A DNA stretch of 64,000 bases from Cupriavidus sp. P-10 (GTDB lineage: Bacteria; Pseudomonadota; Gammaproteobacteria; Burkholderiales; Burkholderiaceae), in contig NZ_AP025171.1 of NCBI RefSeq assembly GCF_003402535.2, positions 558,001-622,000 of the forward strand. Direction: 5' to 3'. The notes beneath the pieces were generated by a model that was not told the origin of the DNA, searched no databases, and worked only from the letters and a program-made list of their open reading frames with translations. This document shows positions 16,952 to 25,169 of the stretch, in pieces. The stretch's first letter is position 1. Every line of letters starts with the position of its first letter. Position numbers and translations under genes: made by a program.

Positions 16952-17828
16952 AAATCAACCCCCCATTCCTCCGCAGCCGGATCGGCAGCTACTGGAGGCC
17001 CTGAGCAGCGGGTTTGCGGAACGCGTGGTGACCGTCGATGGCGGCGCGCAGGTGGCGTACCGCAGTGGCGGAACCAGCGGGCCCGCCATCGTGCTGCTGC
17101 ATGGCATCAGCTCCGGTGCGGCCTCGTGGCTGCCTTGCGCCAGCCTGCTGGCCGCGCAGGCGCGCGTGATCGCCTGGGACGCGCCGGGCTACGGCAATTC
17201 GACGCCGCTGGCGCAGCAGCGCCCCATGGCGTCCGACTACGCGCAACGGCTGGACGGCATGCTGCAGGCGCTGGCGATACAGCCCACCCTGATCGTCGGC
17301 CATTCGCTCGGCGCGCTGATGGCCGCGGCCTATGCCGCCAACGCGCGCAACCTGCCGGCGCGGCTGTTGCTGCTGAGCGTGGCCCAGGGCTACGGGGCGG
17401 CGGGCAAGGAAGCGCAGGCGCAGCAGGTGGCCCAGCAGCGGCTGGCGGCGCTGGACACGCTCGGCGTGGAAGGGCTGGCGCAACGCGGGCCGTCCCGGCT
17501 GCTGAGCGAGCTGGCCGATGCCGGCGCGCACGCGTGGGTGCGCTGGAACATGCAGCGGCTCGACCCGGACGGCTATCGCCAGGCGGTGGCGATGTTGTGC
17601 GGCGACGATATCGACCGTTATCTGTCGCGCCGTCCGGCGTCGCTGCCCATACGCATTGCCTGCGGCAGCCGCGACGTGGTGACCACCCCGCTGGCCTGCG
17701 GCACGCTGGCCGAACGCTTCGACCTGCCGCTGGCGCTGATCCCCGACGCCGGCCATGCCTGCTACATCGAGCAGGCCGCCGCGACCGCGCGGCTGATCCG
17801 CTCGGCGCTGCCCCAGGGCACCGCCTGA
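16944..17828 (+). CDS. Alpha/beta-fold hydrolase
   Basis: A protein of 294 residues. The catalytic triad is visible: nucleophile S121 in GHSLGA, D244 in CGSRDVV and H271 in DAGHACY. An oxyanion HG lies at LLHGIS (residues 51-56). No signal peptide, so it is cytoplasmic. The size and the WDAPGYGNS motif match ring-cleavage-product hydrolases and related carboxyl- or thioester hydrolases, but the substrate is unknown. ATG 16944 has no recognisable ribosome site and lies inside an operator-like repeat; the next possible Met is far inside the protein, so the start is probably right and translation may be leaderless or weak. It is divergent from the porin-Bug genes and 240 bp upstream of the Rieske operon. 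Confidence 0.88.
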   Translation: MEQNQPPIPPQPDRQLLEALSSGFAERVVTVDGGAQVAYRSGGTSGPAIVLLHGISSGAASWLPCASLLAAQARVIAWDAPGYGNSTPLAQQRPMASDYAQRLDGMLQALAIQPTLIVGHSLGALMAAAYAANARNLPARLLLLSVAQGYGAAGKEAQAQQVAQQRLAALDTLGVEGLAQRGPSRLLSELADAGAHAWVRWNMQRLDPDGYRQAVAMLCGDDIDRYLSRRPASLPIRIACGSRDVVTTPLACGTLAERFDLPLALIPDAGHACYIEQAAATARLIRSALPQGTA

Positions 17829-17952
17829 TCCTTTCCGGCGCCGCCACCCGCGCGGCGCCGCTTCCCTGGCGCGCCGCTTGCGCCGCCTGATCTGAATTTT
17901 CGGGTTTACCCCAGTCAATTTTTACGGTTGCGTTGTCTATAGTCGTACCTGT

Positions 17953-17989
17953 GTTCAATATCTAAACCAGTGTTTCATTAGTAAAACAC
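17953..17989. promoter_or_regulatory. Operator region of the Rieske operon (two adjacent palindromes)
   Basis: GTTTCATTAGTAAAAC (17972-17987), with outer extension GTG...CAC (17970-17989), differs at one base from the reverse complement of the site at 34218-34233. A weaker relative, GTTCAATATCTAAAC, lies at 17953-17967. A possible promoter (TTGTCT 17933-17938, 17-base spacer, CAATAT 17956-17961) would place the transcript start next to the palindrome. The likely ligand is the IclR regulator encoded at 20848-21714; this is inference. Confidence 0.6.
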
Positions 17990-18068
17990 GACGGACGCAA
18001 AGAGCAGGTCGCATCCGGACGGCGTCGGAACACGGTCCCCCAAGCTGCAAGACATGGAGCAAAGCGCA

Positions 18069-18374
18069 ATGGAAAGCCTCTCGTACAACCCGAACCTGGT
18101 GCCCTGGGAGCGTCCGGCGCCGAACAACGTCGCAGGCAAGGGCCATATCGAACAACCCGGCAAGGTCGCCAACATCGTCTGGCAGACCCGCGCCGCCGCC
18201 GCGACCGCCTACGAGAACGCGCTGGGCGACGCCATCGAAGCCGCCTTCGAAGGCGGTGCCCAGAACCCGCAGGACATCGTGCGCGCGTTCAACGCCGCCG
18301 GCTTCCTGGGCGTCGACGGCCAGCCCTGGACCGAAGAGCGCTTCCTCTCCGAAATGCGCCGCCTGGGCGCCTGA
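18069..18374 (+). CDS. Small protein with recombinase-like helix-turn-helix, first gene of the Rieske operon
   Basis: A protein of 101 residues from ATG 18069, which has GGAG nine bases upstream; ATG 18054, with no ribosome site, would add five residues. The first half (LVPWERPAPNNVAGKGHIEQ) is Pro-rich. The second half, QDIVRAFNAAGFLGVDGQPW then TEERFLSEMRRLGA, looks like the short helix-turn-helix of the DNA-binding part of serine recombinases, with no catalytic domain. It precedes the Rieske oxygenase gene by 34 bp. I recall proteins of this kind next to ring-hydroxylating oxygenases, but no function is known to me; it may be a DNA-binding accessory or an oxygenase partner. Confidence 0.75.
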   Translation: MESLSYNPNLVPWERPAPNNVAGKGHIEQPGKVANIVWQTRAAAATAYENALGDAIEAAFEGGAQNPQDIVRAFNAAGFLGVDGQPWTEERFLSEMRRLGA

Positions 18375-18408
18375 ACCACGCCAGAACCGCGTCCCTAGCG
18401 AGAACAAG

Positions 18409-19470
18409 ATGGAATCGAACAAGCAAGCCCGCGCCGAAGCCCGCCTGAACACCGGCCTGCGCAACTACTGGTACCCGGTCGCCGCCTCGTGGGCGGTGAG
18501 CCATGCCCCGATCGGCATCACCCGCCTGAGCCAGAACATCGTGCTGTGGCGCGACGGCGCCGGCCAGGTCCACGCGCTGGAAGACCGCTGCCCGCACCGC
18601 GGCGCGCGCCTGTCGATGGGCTGGAACCTGGGCGACCGCGTCGCCTGCTGGTACCACGGCGTGGAAGTCGGCGGCGACGGCCAGGTCAAGAGCGTGCCGG
18701 CGGTGGAAAGCTGCCCGCTGGAAGGCCGCACTTGCGTGCGCAGCTACCCGGTGCAGGAAAAGGCCGGCGCGATCTTTTTGTGGTTCGGCGACCAGGCTCC
18801 GCAAGGCGAAGGCAGCCCCGACGAGCTGCGCCTGCCGGAAGAACTGGTCAGCGAGGAACACAGCAACTTCCTGTGCGTGGCGCACTGGGACTGCAACTAC
18901 CGCTACGCCATCGACAACGTGATGGACCCGATGCACGGTGCCTACCTGCACGCGGTGTCGCACTCGATGGCCTCGGGCGAGAAGTCGGCAGTGATGCAGA
19001 TCCGCGAGACCGAGCACGGCCTGGTGTTCGAGAAGACCGGCCAGCGCGGCGTCAACTTCGACTGGGTGGAATTCGGCGAGACCGGCACGCTGTGGCTGCG
19101 CCTGGCGATCCCGTACCGCGCCAAGGTCGGCCCCGGCGGCCCGTTCGGCATCGTCGGCATGGCCACGCCGGTGGATGAAGACCACTGCATGGTGTTCTTC
19201 TGGCGTACCCGCCACGTGCAGGGCTGGGAGCGCGACGTATGGCGCTTCCTGTATCGCAACCGCCTGGAGCAGCTGCACTGGGACGTGCTGGAACAGGACC
19301 GCGTGGTGCTGGAAATGATGGCCCCCAACGCGCGCGACCACGAAATGCTGTACCAGCACGACGCAGGCATCACGCGCGTGCGCCGTCTGCTGAAGCGCCG
19401 CGCCGAGCAGGAAGTCGCCGACGAGCCGGTGGCGATGCTGAAGCCCGCCGGAGCCGCCAGCCATGCCTGA
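18409..19470 (+). CDS. Rieske-type aromatic ring-hydroxylating oxygenase, alpha subunit
   Basis: A protein of 353 residues. The Rieske [2Fe-2S] ligands are C61, H63, C80 and H83 (CPHRG...ACWYHG). The mononuclear iron site is in IDNVMDPMHGAYLHAVSH, with N170/D173 and H176/H181. The size and the absence of a beta-subunit gene fit single-component vanillate demethylase/phthalate-type oxygenases (VanA, Pobam, DdmC class). These take electrons from a reductase like the FNR/2Fe-2S protein encoded at 27675-28631. It would hydroxylate or O-demethylate an aromatic acid in the cytoplasm. Its end overlaps the next gene by 8 bp, indicating translational coupling. Confidence 0.93.
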   Translation: MESNKQARAEARLNTGLRNYWYPVAASWAVSHAPIGITRLSQNIVLWRDGAGQVHALEDRCPHRGARLSMGWNLGDRVACWYHGVEVGGDGQVKSVPAVESCPLEGRTCVRSYPVQEKAGAIFLWFGDQAPQGEGSPDELRLPEELVSEEHSNFLCVAHWDCNYRYAIDNVMDPMHGAYLHAVSHSMASGEKSAVMQIRETEHGLVFEKTGQRGVNFDWVEFGETGTLWLRLAIPYRAKVGPGGPFGIVGMATPVDEDHCMVFFWRTRHVQGWERDVWRFLYRNRLEQLHWDVLEQDRVVLEMMAPNARDHEMLYQHDAGITRVRRLLKRRAEQEVADEPVAMLKPAGAASHA

Positions 19471-20236
19471 AGCCCTCACCAACAACACGCTGCTGGCCGG
19501 CCGCAAGGTGCTGGTCACCGGTGCCGCGCGCGGCCTCGGGCTGGCCTTCGTCAAGTCGCTGGCCGAAGCCGGCGCCAGCGTGGCGATGGCCGACATCCTG
19601 GCCGAGCGCCTGCAGCAGGAAGCCGACGCACTGCGCGCCCGCGGCCTGAAGGTGGTGCCGGTGGTGCTGGACCTGGCGGATCCCGCCTCGGTGCAGGCTT
19701 GCGCCGAGGCCGCGGTCAAGGCCCTGGGCGGCCTTGACGGCCTGGTCAACAACGCCGCCGTGACCGACTCGGGCGGCCGCGATGCCAGCGCCATCGACAT
19801 CGCCACCTGGGATCGCGTGATGAACGTCAACGTGCGCGGCACCTGGCTGATGACCGCTGCCTGCCTGCCGGCGCTGCGCGCCAGTGGCCGTGGCGCGGTG
19901 GTCAACCTGGCGTCGGACACGCCGCTGTGGGGCGCGCCCAACCTGCTGGCCTATGTGGCGAGCAAGAGCGCCATCATCGGCATGACCCGCTCGCTGGCCC
20001 GTGAAATGGGCAAGGACCAGATCACCGTCAACGCGGTGGCCCCGGGCCTGACGCTGGTGGAAGCCACCGAATACGTGCCGCAGCATCGCCACGACCTGTA
20101 CCGCGAGCAGCGCGCGATCCCGCGCGAGCAACTGCCCGACGACGTCTGCGGCGCGGTGCTGTTCGCCCTCTCCGACCTTGCCCGTTTCGTGACCGGCCAG
20201 ACGCTGGCGGTCAACGGCGGCTTTGTCATGCATTGA
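19463..20236 (+). CDS. Short-chain dehydrogenase/reductase
   Basis: A protein of 257 residues whose ATG lies inside the end of the Rieske gene (8-bp overlap). It is a classical SDR: TGAARGLG near residue 19, VNNAAV, N-L-A-S for the catalytic Ser, YVASK for Tyr/Lys, and VNAVAPGLT. The residues after the second strand (MADILAE) indicate NAD use. Within this operon it could oxidise a cis-diol or hydroxylated intermediate formed by the Rieske enzyme; that is inference. A three-fold 9-bp repeat begins at its stop codon. Confidence 0.9.
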   Translation: MPEALTNNTLLAGRKVLVTGAARGLGLAFVKSLAEAGASVAMADILAERLQQEADALRARGLKVVPVVLDLADPASVQACAEAAVKALGGLDGLVNNAAVTDSGGRDASAIDIATWDRVMNVNVRGTWLMTAACLPALRASGRGAVVNLASDTPLWGAPNLLAYVASKSAIIGMTRSLAREMGKDQITVNAVAPGLTLVEATEYVPQHRHDLYREQRAIPREQLPDDVCGAVLFALSDLARFVTGQTLAVNGGFVMH

Positions 20237-20259
20237 TCCAACTGATCCAACTGATCCAC
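20234..20259 (+). repeat. 9-bp tandem repeat TGATCCAAC giving three in-frame stop codons
   Basis: Units TGATCCAAC (20234-20242), TGATCCAAC (20243-20251) and TGATCCAC (20252-20259) follow each other. Because the unit is 9 bp and starts with the SDR stop codon, the TGA recurs in the same frame three times. This gives a tight stop before the cupin gene, whose ATG is at 20280. Confidence 0.7.
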
Positions 20260-20279
20260 TGAAAACAGAAGGAATCCAA

Positions 20280-20816
20280 ATGAGCGATCTTTCCCAACCA
20301 GCCAACATCAAGCGTTCGTGGGACCAGCCGGACGGCGCCTCGTTCGACCAGTGGATGGAAAGCCGCGTCGCGCGCTTCTCCACGCGCAAGTACGACTGGG
20401 ACGCGCTGAAGTTCCAGGCCGACTACGACCCCAAGTACCGCCGCGCGCAGATGCGCTACCTGGGCACCGGCGGCACCGGCGTGGCCGCGGACACCAACAC
20501 CGTGCCGTCGGAGCACTTCACCTTCTCCACCATGATCATCCCGGCCGGCCATGAAGGCCCGTCGCATATCCACACCGACGTGGAAGAGGTGTTCTTCGTC
20601 ATGCGCGGCAAGATCAAGCTGATCCTGGAAAAGGATGGCGAGCGCTTCGAGACCATCCTGACCGACCGCGACCTGGTCTCGGTGCCGCCGGGCGTGTATC
20701 GCGAGGAAATCAACATCGGCGAGGAAGACGCGCTGATGTGCGTGATGCTCGGTGCCAAGAAGCCGATCACGCCGACGTACCCGCCCGAGCACCCGCTGAC
20801 GAAGATCAAGCGGTGA
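20280..20816 (+). CDS. Cupin-domain protein
   Basis: A protein of 178 residues from ATG 20280, with AGGAA upstream. A single beta-barrel cupin spans about residues 75-160. The motif PSHIHTDVEEVFFVMRGKIK holds the metal-binding His-x-His and Glu, and VSVPPGVYREEINIGEED is the second motif. The N-terminal 70 residues (DQWMESRVARFSTRKYDWDA) are helical and not part of the cupin. The family includes small-molecule dioxygenases, isomerases and non-catalytic binding proteins; nothing visible decides between them. It lies between the SDR and IclR genes of the Rieske operon. Confidence 0.88.
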   Translation: MSDLSQPANIKRSWDQPDGASFDQWMESRVARFSTRKYDWDALKFQADYDPKYRRAQMRYLGTGGTGVAADTNTVPSEHFTFSTMIIPAGHEGPSHIHTDVEEVFFVMRGKIKLILEKDGERFETILTDRDLVSVPPGVYREEINIGEEDALMCVMLGAKKPITPTYPPEHPLTKIKR

Positions 20817-20847
20817 TGCGCCATCGGCCCGTCCGCACGCACTGACC

Positions 20848-21714
20848 ATGAGCACCAACGCCTTCCCGACGACGCCAGCCGCCAACGAGACCCAGGACAA
20901 GTACATCGTCCCGGGCCTGGAGCGTGGGCTGCGCCTGCTCGGCGAGTTCAGCAGCAAGGACCGCACCATGTCGGCCGCCGAACTGGCGCGCCGCCTCAAG
21001 GTGCCGCGCTCCACCGTGTTCCGCCTGCTGGCCACGCTGGAAATGCTGGGCTTCGTCGAGCGCGCCGATGGCGGCCGCGATTTCCGGCTGGGCATGGCGG
21101 TGCTGCGGCTGGGGTTTGAGTACCTGGCGTCGCTGGAGTTGACCGAGCTGGGCCGCCCGCTGCTGGAGCGGCTGCGCGACGAGATCGGCTACCCGACCAA
21201 CCTGGTGGTGCGCGACGGGCGTTCGATCGTCTATGTGGCCAAGGCGGTGTCACCGCGGCCGTTCGCCAGCTCGGTCAATGTCGGCACGCGTCTGCCGGCG
21301 CATGCCACGGTGCTGGGGCGCGTGCTACTGGAAGACCTGTCGCTGGCGGAATTGCGCGCGCTGTATCCGGAGGCGCAGCTGGAAGTGTTCTCCGACAGCA
21401 CGCCGCGCACGGTCGATGCGCTCTTTGCCATCGTCCAGCGCGACCGCGAGCGTGGCTACGTGCTGCAGGAAGGCTTTTTCGAATCGAGCATCTCGACCAT
21501 TGCCGCGCCGGTGCGCGACCGCACCGGCAAGGTGGTGGCGGCGCTGGGGGCCACCATCCCCGCCGCGCATATCGATCCGGCGCATTTCGATCCGGATCAA
21601 CTGGACGCGATGGTGGAGAAGGTGAGGAACACCGCGGGCGAGCTGTCGCGCCTGCTCGACTACCGGCCGTCGCTGCACAGCGCCGGCAAGGTGGTGAATC
21701 TGTATCGGGAGTGA
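20848..21714 (+). CDS. IclR-family transcriptional regulator (paralogue 1)
   Basis: A protein of 288 residues. The N-terminal winged helix-turn-helix is SAAELARRLKVPRSTVFRLL, and the C-terminal effector domain has GRSIVYVAKAV, GTRLPAHATVLGRVLLED and STIAAPVRDRTGKVVAALGA. It is about 85 percent identical by eye (some 36 differences over about 250 residues) to the regulator at 39897-40724, with the recognition helix unchanged. It lies inside the operon it most likely controls. IclR proteins bind short palindromes as dimers of dimers and respond to aromatic or keto acids; the palindromes at 17953-17989 are the natural target. Confidence 0.92.
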   Translation: MSTNAFPTTPAANETQDKYIVPGLERGLRLLGEFSSKDRTMSAAELARRLKVPRSTVFRLLATLEMLGFVERADGGRDFRLGMAVLRLGFEYLASLELTELGRPLLERLRDEIGYPTNLVVRDGRSIVYVAKAVSPRPFASSVNVGTRLPAHATVLGRVLLEDLSLAELRALYPEAQLEVFSDSTPRTVDALFAIVQRDRERGYVLQEGFFESSISTIAAPVRDRTGKVVAALGATIPAAHIDPAHFDPDQLDAMVEKVRNTAGELSRLLDYRPSLHSAGKVVNLYRE

Positions 21715-21719
21715 GGACA

Positions 21720-22523
21720 ATGTCCATGATTGAACTCGGCGGCAAGGTTGCCGTCGTTACCGGCGGGTCCTCCGGCATCGGGCTGGCGACCGTCGAACTG
21801 CTGCTCGAAGCGGGCGCCGCCGTCGCCCTGTGCGGCCGCGACGAAGCCCGCCTGCGCGGCGCCGAAGCACAGCTGCGCGAGAAGTTCGCCGGCTGCCGGC
21901 TCCATGCCGCGACCTGCGACGTGCTCAAGCCGGAACAGGTCGCCGCCTTTGCCGCCGACGTGCAGGCCACGCTGGGCAACGTTGACATGCTGGTCAACAA
22001 CGCCGGCCAGGGCCGCGTGTCCACCTTCGCCAATACCGAGGACGCGGCCTGGATGGACGAACTGCAGCTCAAGTTCTTCTCGGTGATCCACCCGACGCGC
22101 GCCTTCCTGCCGCAGCTGGAGAAGTCGGGCCAGGGCGCGATCGTCTGCGTCAACTCGCTGCTGGCGCAGCAGCCGGAGCCGCACATGGTGGCGACCTCCG
22201 CCGCGCGCGCCGGCGTGCTCAACCTGGTGCGCTCGATGGCCACCGAATTCGCGCCCAAGGGTGTCCGTGTCAACGGCATCCTGATCGGGCTGGTCGAGTC
22301 GGGCCAGTGGCGCCGCCGCTTCGAGGCGCGTGCCGAAGAAGACCGCCACCTGGACTGGGCCGCGTGGACCGCGCGCCTGGCCCAGCAGAAACATATTCCC
22401 CTTGGCCGCCTGGGCCTGCCTGTCGAGGCAGCCCGCGCCATCCTGTTCCTTGCCTCGCCGTTGTCTTCGTACACCACGGGCAGCCATATCGATATCTCCG
22501 GAGGACACTCCCGTCATGCCTAA
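21720..22523 (+). CDS. SDR-fold protein with altered catalytic residues
   Basis: A protein of 267 residues from ATG 21720, with GTGAGG just upstream; GTG 21711 is an alternative. The SDR nucleotide fold is clear (TGGSSGIGLA at residues 14-23, VNNAGQG at 92-98). The active-site segment, however, reads ATSAARAGVL instead of YxASKAG. At the Tyr and Lys positions there are T159 and R163, while the Ser (S146 in VNSLLA) is kept. It is therefore either non-redox or uses other residues; this group is known among SDR relatives, but its reaction is not established. Its end overlaps the ThDP enzyme start by 8 bp. Confidence 0.85.
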   Translation: MSMIELGGKVAVVTGGSSGIGLATVELLLEAGAAVALCGRDEARLRGAEAQLREKFAGCRLHAATCDVLKPEQVAAFAADVQATLGNVDMLVNNAGQGRVSTFANTEDAAWMDELQLKFFSVIHPTRAFLPQLEKSGQGAIVCVNSLLAQQPEPHMVATSAARAGVLNLVRSMATEFAPKGVRVNGILIGLVESGQWRRRFEARAEEDRHLDWAAWTARLAQQKHIPLGRLGLPVEAARAILFLASPLSSYTTGSHIDISGGHSRHA

Positions 22524-24225
22524 TCAACAACAGTACGAACAACAGCAGGTCACCGTTGGCTGCGCCATCACGGCGTTCCTCGAGCAGTGCGGGGTCAAGG
22601 CCGCGTTCGGCGTGATCTCGATCCACAACATGCCGATCCTGGATGCCATGGGCGAGCGCGGCAAGATCCGCTTCGTGCCGGCGCGCGGCGAAGCGGGCGG
22701 CACCAACATGGCTGACGCCTACGCCCGTACCACTGGCGGCCTGGGTGTGTGCCTGACCAGCACCGGCACCGCCGCGGGCAATGCCGCCGGCGCGATGGTT
22801 GAAGCGCTGACCGCCGGCACGCCGATGCTGCATATCACCGGCCAGATCGAGACGCCGTACCTGGACCAGAGCCTGGCCTACATCCACGAAGCGCCGGACC
22901 AGCTCACCATGCTGAAGGCCGTGTCGAAGGCCGCCTTCCGCATCCGCAGCGCCGACACCGCGATCAGCACCATCAAGCTGGCCGTGCAGACCGCGCTGAC
23001 GGCGCCGACCGGCCCGGTCAGCGTCGAGATCCCCATCGACATCCAGGCCGCGCTGATCGACCTGCCGGCCGACCTGCAGCCGCTGCCGGTGCCCAGGCAC
23101 GTGCCGTCGGCGCACGCGCTGGACGCGCTGGCCGAGCGCCTGGCGAATGCCAGGCGCCCGCTGCTGTGGCTGGGCGGCGGTGCGCGCCACGCCAGCAAGC
23201 AAGTGCAACGCCTGCTGGACCTGGGCTTCGGCGTGGTCACCAGCACGCAGGGCCGCGGCATCGTGGCGGAAGATGATCCGCGCTCGCTGGGCGCCTACAA
23301 CCTGCACAAGCCGGTCGAGGCCTTCTACCAGACCTGCGACGCGATGCTGGTGGTGGGTTCGCGCCTGCGCGGCAATGAAACCCTGAAGTACGAACTGAAG
23401 CTGCCGCGCCCGCTGCTGCGCATCGACGCCGACCCGGCCGCCGAAGGCCGCTGCTACCTGAGCGACTACTTTGTCAGCGGCGACGCCGCGCTGGCGCTGG
23501 ACGCCCTGGCAGACCGGCTCGAAAAGCGCATGAAGGTCGATCCGGCCTTCGCCGCCGACCTGCGCCGCGCGCACGACGTTGCCGTCAACGGCCTGGTCGA
23601 TGGCCTGGGCCCGTACTCGGCACTGGTGCAGGCACTCCAGGGCGCGGTGGGCCGCAACTTCAACTGGGTGCGCGACGTGACCGTGTCGAACAGCACCTGG
23701 GGCAACCGCGAACTGCGCATCTTCGACTCGCGTGCCGGCGTGCACGCGCTGGGCGGCGGCATCGGCCAGGGCCTGGCCATGGGCATCGGCGCCGCGATCG
23801 GCGCGGCGGCCACTGCCTCGGGCAAGAAGACTTTCACGCTTGCCGGCGACGGCGGCTTCATCCTGAACCTGGGTGAGCTGGCTACCGCGGTGCAGGAACG
23901 CGCCGACATGGTCATCGTGCTGATGAACGACAAGGGCTACGGCGTGATCAAGAACATCCAGGACGCGCAGTACGGCGGCCGCCGCCACTACGTGGACCTG
24001 CATACGCCCGACTACGCCGCGCTGGCCAAGTCGCTGTCGCTGCGCCATGCGCGCGTCAGCAGCCTGGCCGAAGTGGGCGCCGCGCTGGAGCAGGCCACGG
24101 TCGAGCCCGGCCCGTTCCTGCTGGAAATCGACATGCTGTCGATCGGCAGCTTCAAGACCGTGTTTGCCGGCCCGCCGGTGAACAAGGAAACCCCGGCTTC
24201 GGAACAGGCCACCGTCAGCGCCTGA
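22516..24225 (+). CDS. Thiamine-diphosphate-dependent enzyme (acetolactate synthase / benzoylformate decarboxylase family)
   Basis: A protein of 569 residues with three domains: the PYR domain with catalytic E59 in VPARGEAGGTNMADAYAR, the central nucleotide-like domain (LLWLGGGARHASKQVQ), and the PP domain with GDG at 444-446 and NDKGYG for Mg and diphosphate binding. The long match across all domains is certain, but the substrate is not: the family decarboxylates or ligates 2-keto acids or acyl-CoAs. In this operon, with an aldehyde dehydrogenase downstream, a 2-keto acid decarboxylase giving an aldehyde is plausible. ATG 22516 follows GGAGGA and overlaps the previous gene. Confidence 0.92.
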   Translation: MPNQQQYEQQQVTVGCAITAFLEQCGVKAAFGVISIHNMPILDAMGERGKIRFVPARGEAGGTNMADAYARTTGGLGVCLTSTGTAAGNAAGAMVEALTAGTPMLHITGQIETPYLDQSLAYIHEAPDQLTMLKAVSKAAFRIRSADTAISTIKLAVQTALTAPTGPVSVEIPIDIQAALIDLPADLQPLPVPRHVPSAHALDALAERLANARRPLLWLGGGARHASKQVQRLLDLGFGVVTSTQGRGIVAEDDPRSLGAYNLHKPVEAFYQTCDAMLVVGSRLRGNETLKYELKLPRPLLRIDADPAAEGRCYLSDYFVSGDAALALDALADRLEKRMKVDPAFAADLRRAHDVAVNGLVDGLGPYSALVQALQGAVGRNFNWVRDVTVSNSTWGNRELRIFDSRAGVHALGGGIGQGLAMGIGAAIGAAATASGKKTFTLAGDGGFILNLGELATAVQERADMVIVLMNDKGYGVIKNIQDAQYGGRRHYVDLHTPDYAALAKSLSLRHARVSSLAEVGAALEQATVEPGPFLLEIDMLSIGSFKTVFAGPPVNKETPASEQATVSA

Positions 24226-24238
24226 GGAGAGCAGAAAA

Positions 24239-25039
24239 ATGCTGCATGTGTCCATGATTGGGTGCGGTGCGATTGGCCGGGGCGTGCTTGAGCTGCTCAA
24301 GAGCGATCCCGACGTCGCCTTCGACGTGGTGATCGTGCCCGAGAGCGCGATGGACGAGGCCCGCGGCGCGCTCTCCGCGCTGGCGCCCAGCGCCCGCGTG
24401 GCCACGCACCTGGACGACCAGCGCCCCGACCTGCTGGTCGAGTGCGCCGGCCACCATGCGCTGGAAGAGCACATCGTGCCGGCGCTGGAGCGCGGCATTC
24501 CGTGCATGGTGGTGTCGGTGGGCGCGCTTTCCGAGCCCGGCATGGCCGAGCGGCTGGAAGCGGCCGCGCGCCGTGGCGGCACGCAGGTGCAACTGCTCTC
24601 CGGCGCGATCGGTGCGATCGATGCGCTGGCCGCGGCTCGCGTCGGCGGGCTGGATGAAGTGATCTACACCGGCCGCAAGCCGGCGCGTGCGTGGATCGGC
24701 ACGCCGGCCGAGAAGCTGTTCGACCTGGATGCGCTGACCGAGACGACGGTGATCTTCGAAGGCACGGCGCGCGATGCCGCACGCCTGTACCCGAAGAACG
24801 CCAACGTCGCCGCCACGGTGTCGCTGGCCGGCCTCGGGCTGGACCGCACCTCGGTGAAGCTGCTGGCCGATCCGCATGCGGTGGAGAACGTGCATCACGT
24901 GGAAGCGCGTGGGGCATTCGGAGGCTTCGAACTGACCATGCGCGGCAAGCCGCTCGCCGCCAACCCGAAGACTTCCGCGCTGACGGTGTTCAGCGTGGTG
25001 CGCGCGCTGGGCAACCGGGCGCACGCCGTATCGATTTAA
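24239..25039 (+). CDS. nadX: Aspartate dehydrogenase (NAD(P)-dependent, NadX-like)
   Basis: A protein of 266 residues, the normal length. The N-terminal Rossmann motif is MIGCGAIGRGV. The catalytic-domain stretches LLSGAIGAIDALAAARVGGL, IYTGRKPARAW, FEGTARDAARLYPKNANVAA and NPKTSALTVFSVVRAL are those of L-aspartate dehydrogenases; homologous enzymes from Ralstonia/Cupriavidus have been studied and interconvert aspartate and oxaloacetate with ammonia. The ATG follows GAGGAGAGCAG and lies 13 bp after the ThDP enzyme gene, so it is co-transcribed. Its presence in an aromatic operon suggests that an amino group or a 4-carbon acid is handled here, or that the real substrate differs from aspartate. 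Confidence 0.88.
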   Translation: MLHVSMIGCGAIGRGVLELLKSDPDVAFDVVIVPESAMDEARGALSALAPSARVATHLDDQRPDLLVECAGHHALEEHIVPALERGIPCMVVSVGALSEPGMAERLEAAARRGGTQVQLLSGAIGAIDALAAARVGGLDEVIYTGRKPARAWIGTPAEKLFDLDALTETTVIFEGTARDAARLYPKNANVAATVSLAGLGLDRTSVKLLADPHAVENVHHVEARGAFGGFELTMRGKPLAANPKTSALTVFSVVRALGNRAHAVSI

Positions 25040-25054
25040 AGGACCGACAGTTTG

Positions 25055-25084
25055 CTCCCCTCTCCCGCGTGCGGGAGAGGGGAG
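25055..25084. repeat. Intergenic hairpin repeat CTCCCCTCTCCCGC / GCGGGAGAGGGGAG (copy 1)
   Basis: A perfect 14-bp stem (25055-25068 with 25071-25084) and a 2-base centre, 15 bp after the aspartate dehydrogenase stop and inside the operon. Close copies lie at 28649-28674 and 42131-42161. It is followed by no T tract, so it may act as a transcript-stabilising or REP-like element. Confidence 0.75.
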
Positions 25085-25169
25085 TCCCGCCGCAGCATGG
25101 GTGAGGGCATCGCAGCGAAATAACGCAGTAAGGCCGGCAGCGGCAACGACAGACACAGCAGGCAACGAC

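Noticed and set aside
16610..17890. A 426-residue plus-strand frame crossing the intergenic region and hydrolase
   Set aside because: It overlaps the alpha/beta hydrolase in another frame, with Arg/Ala-rich low-complexity translation.
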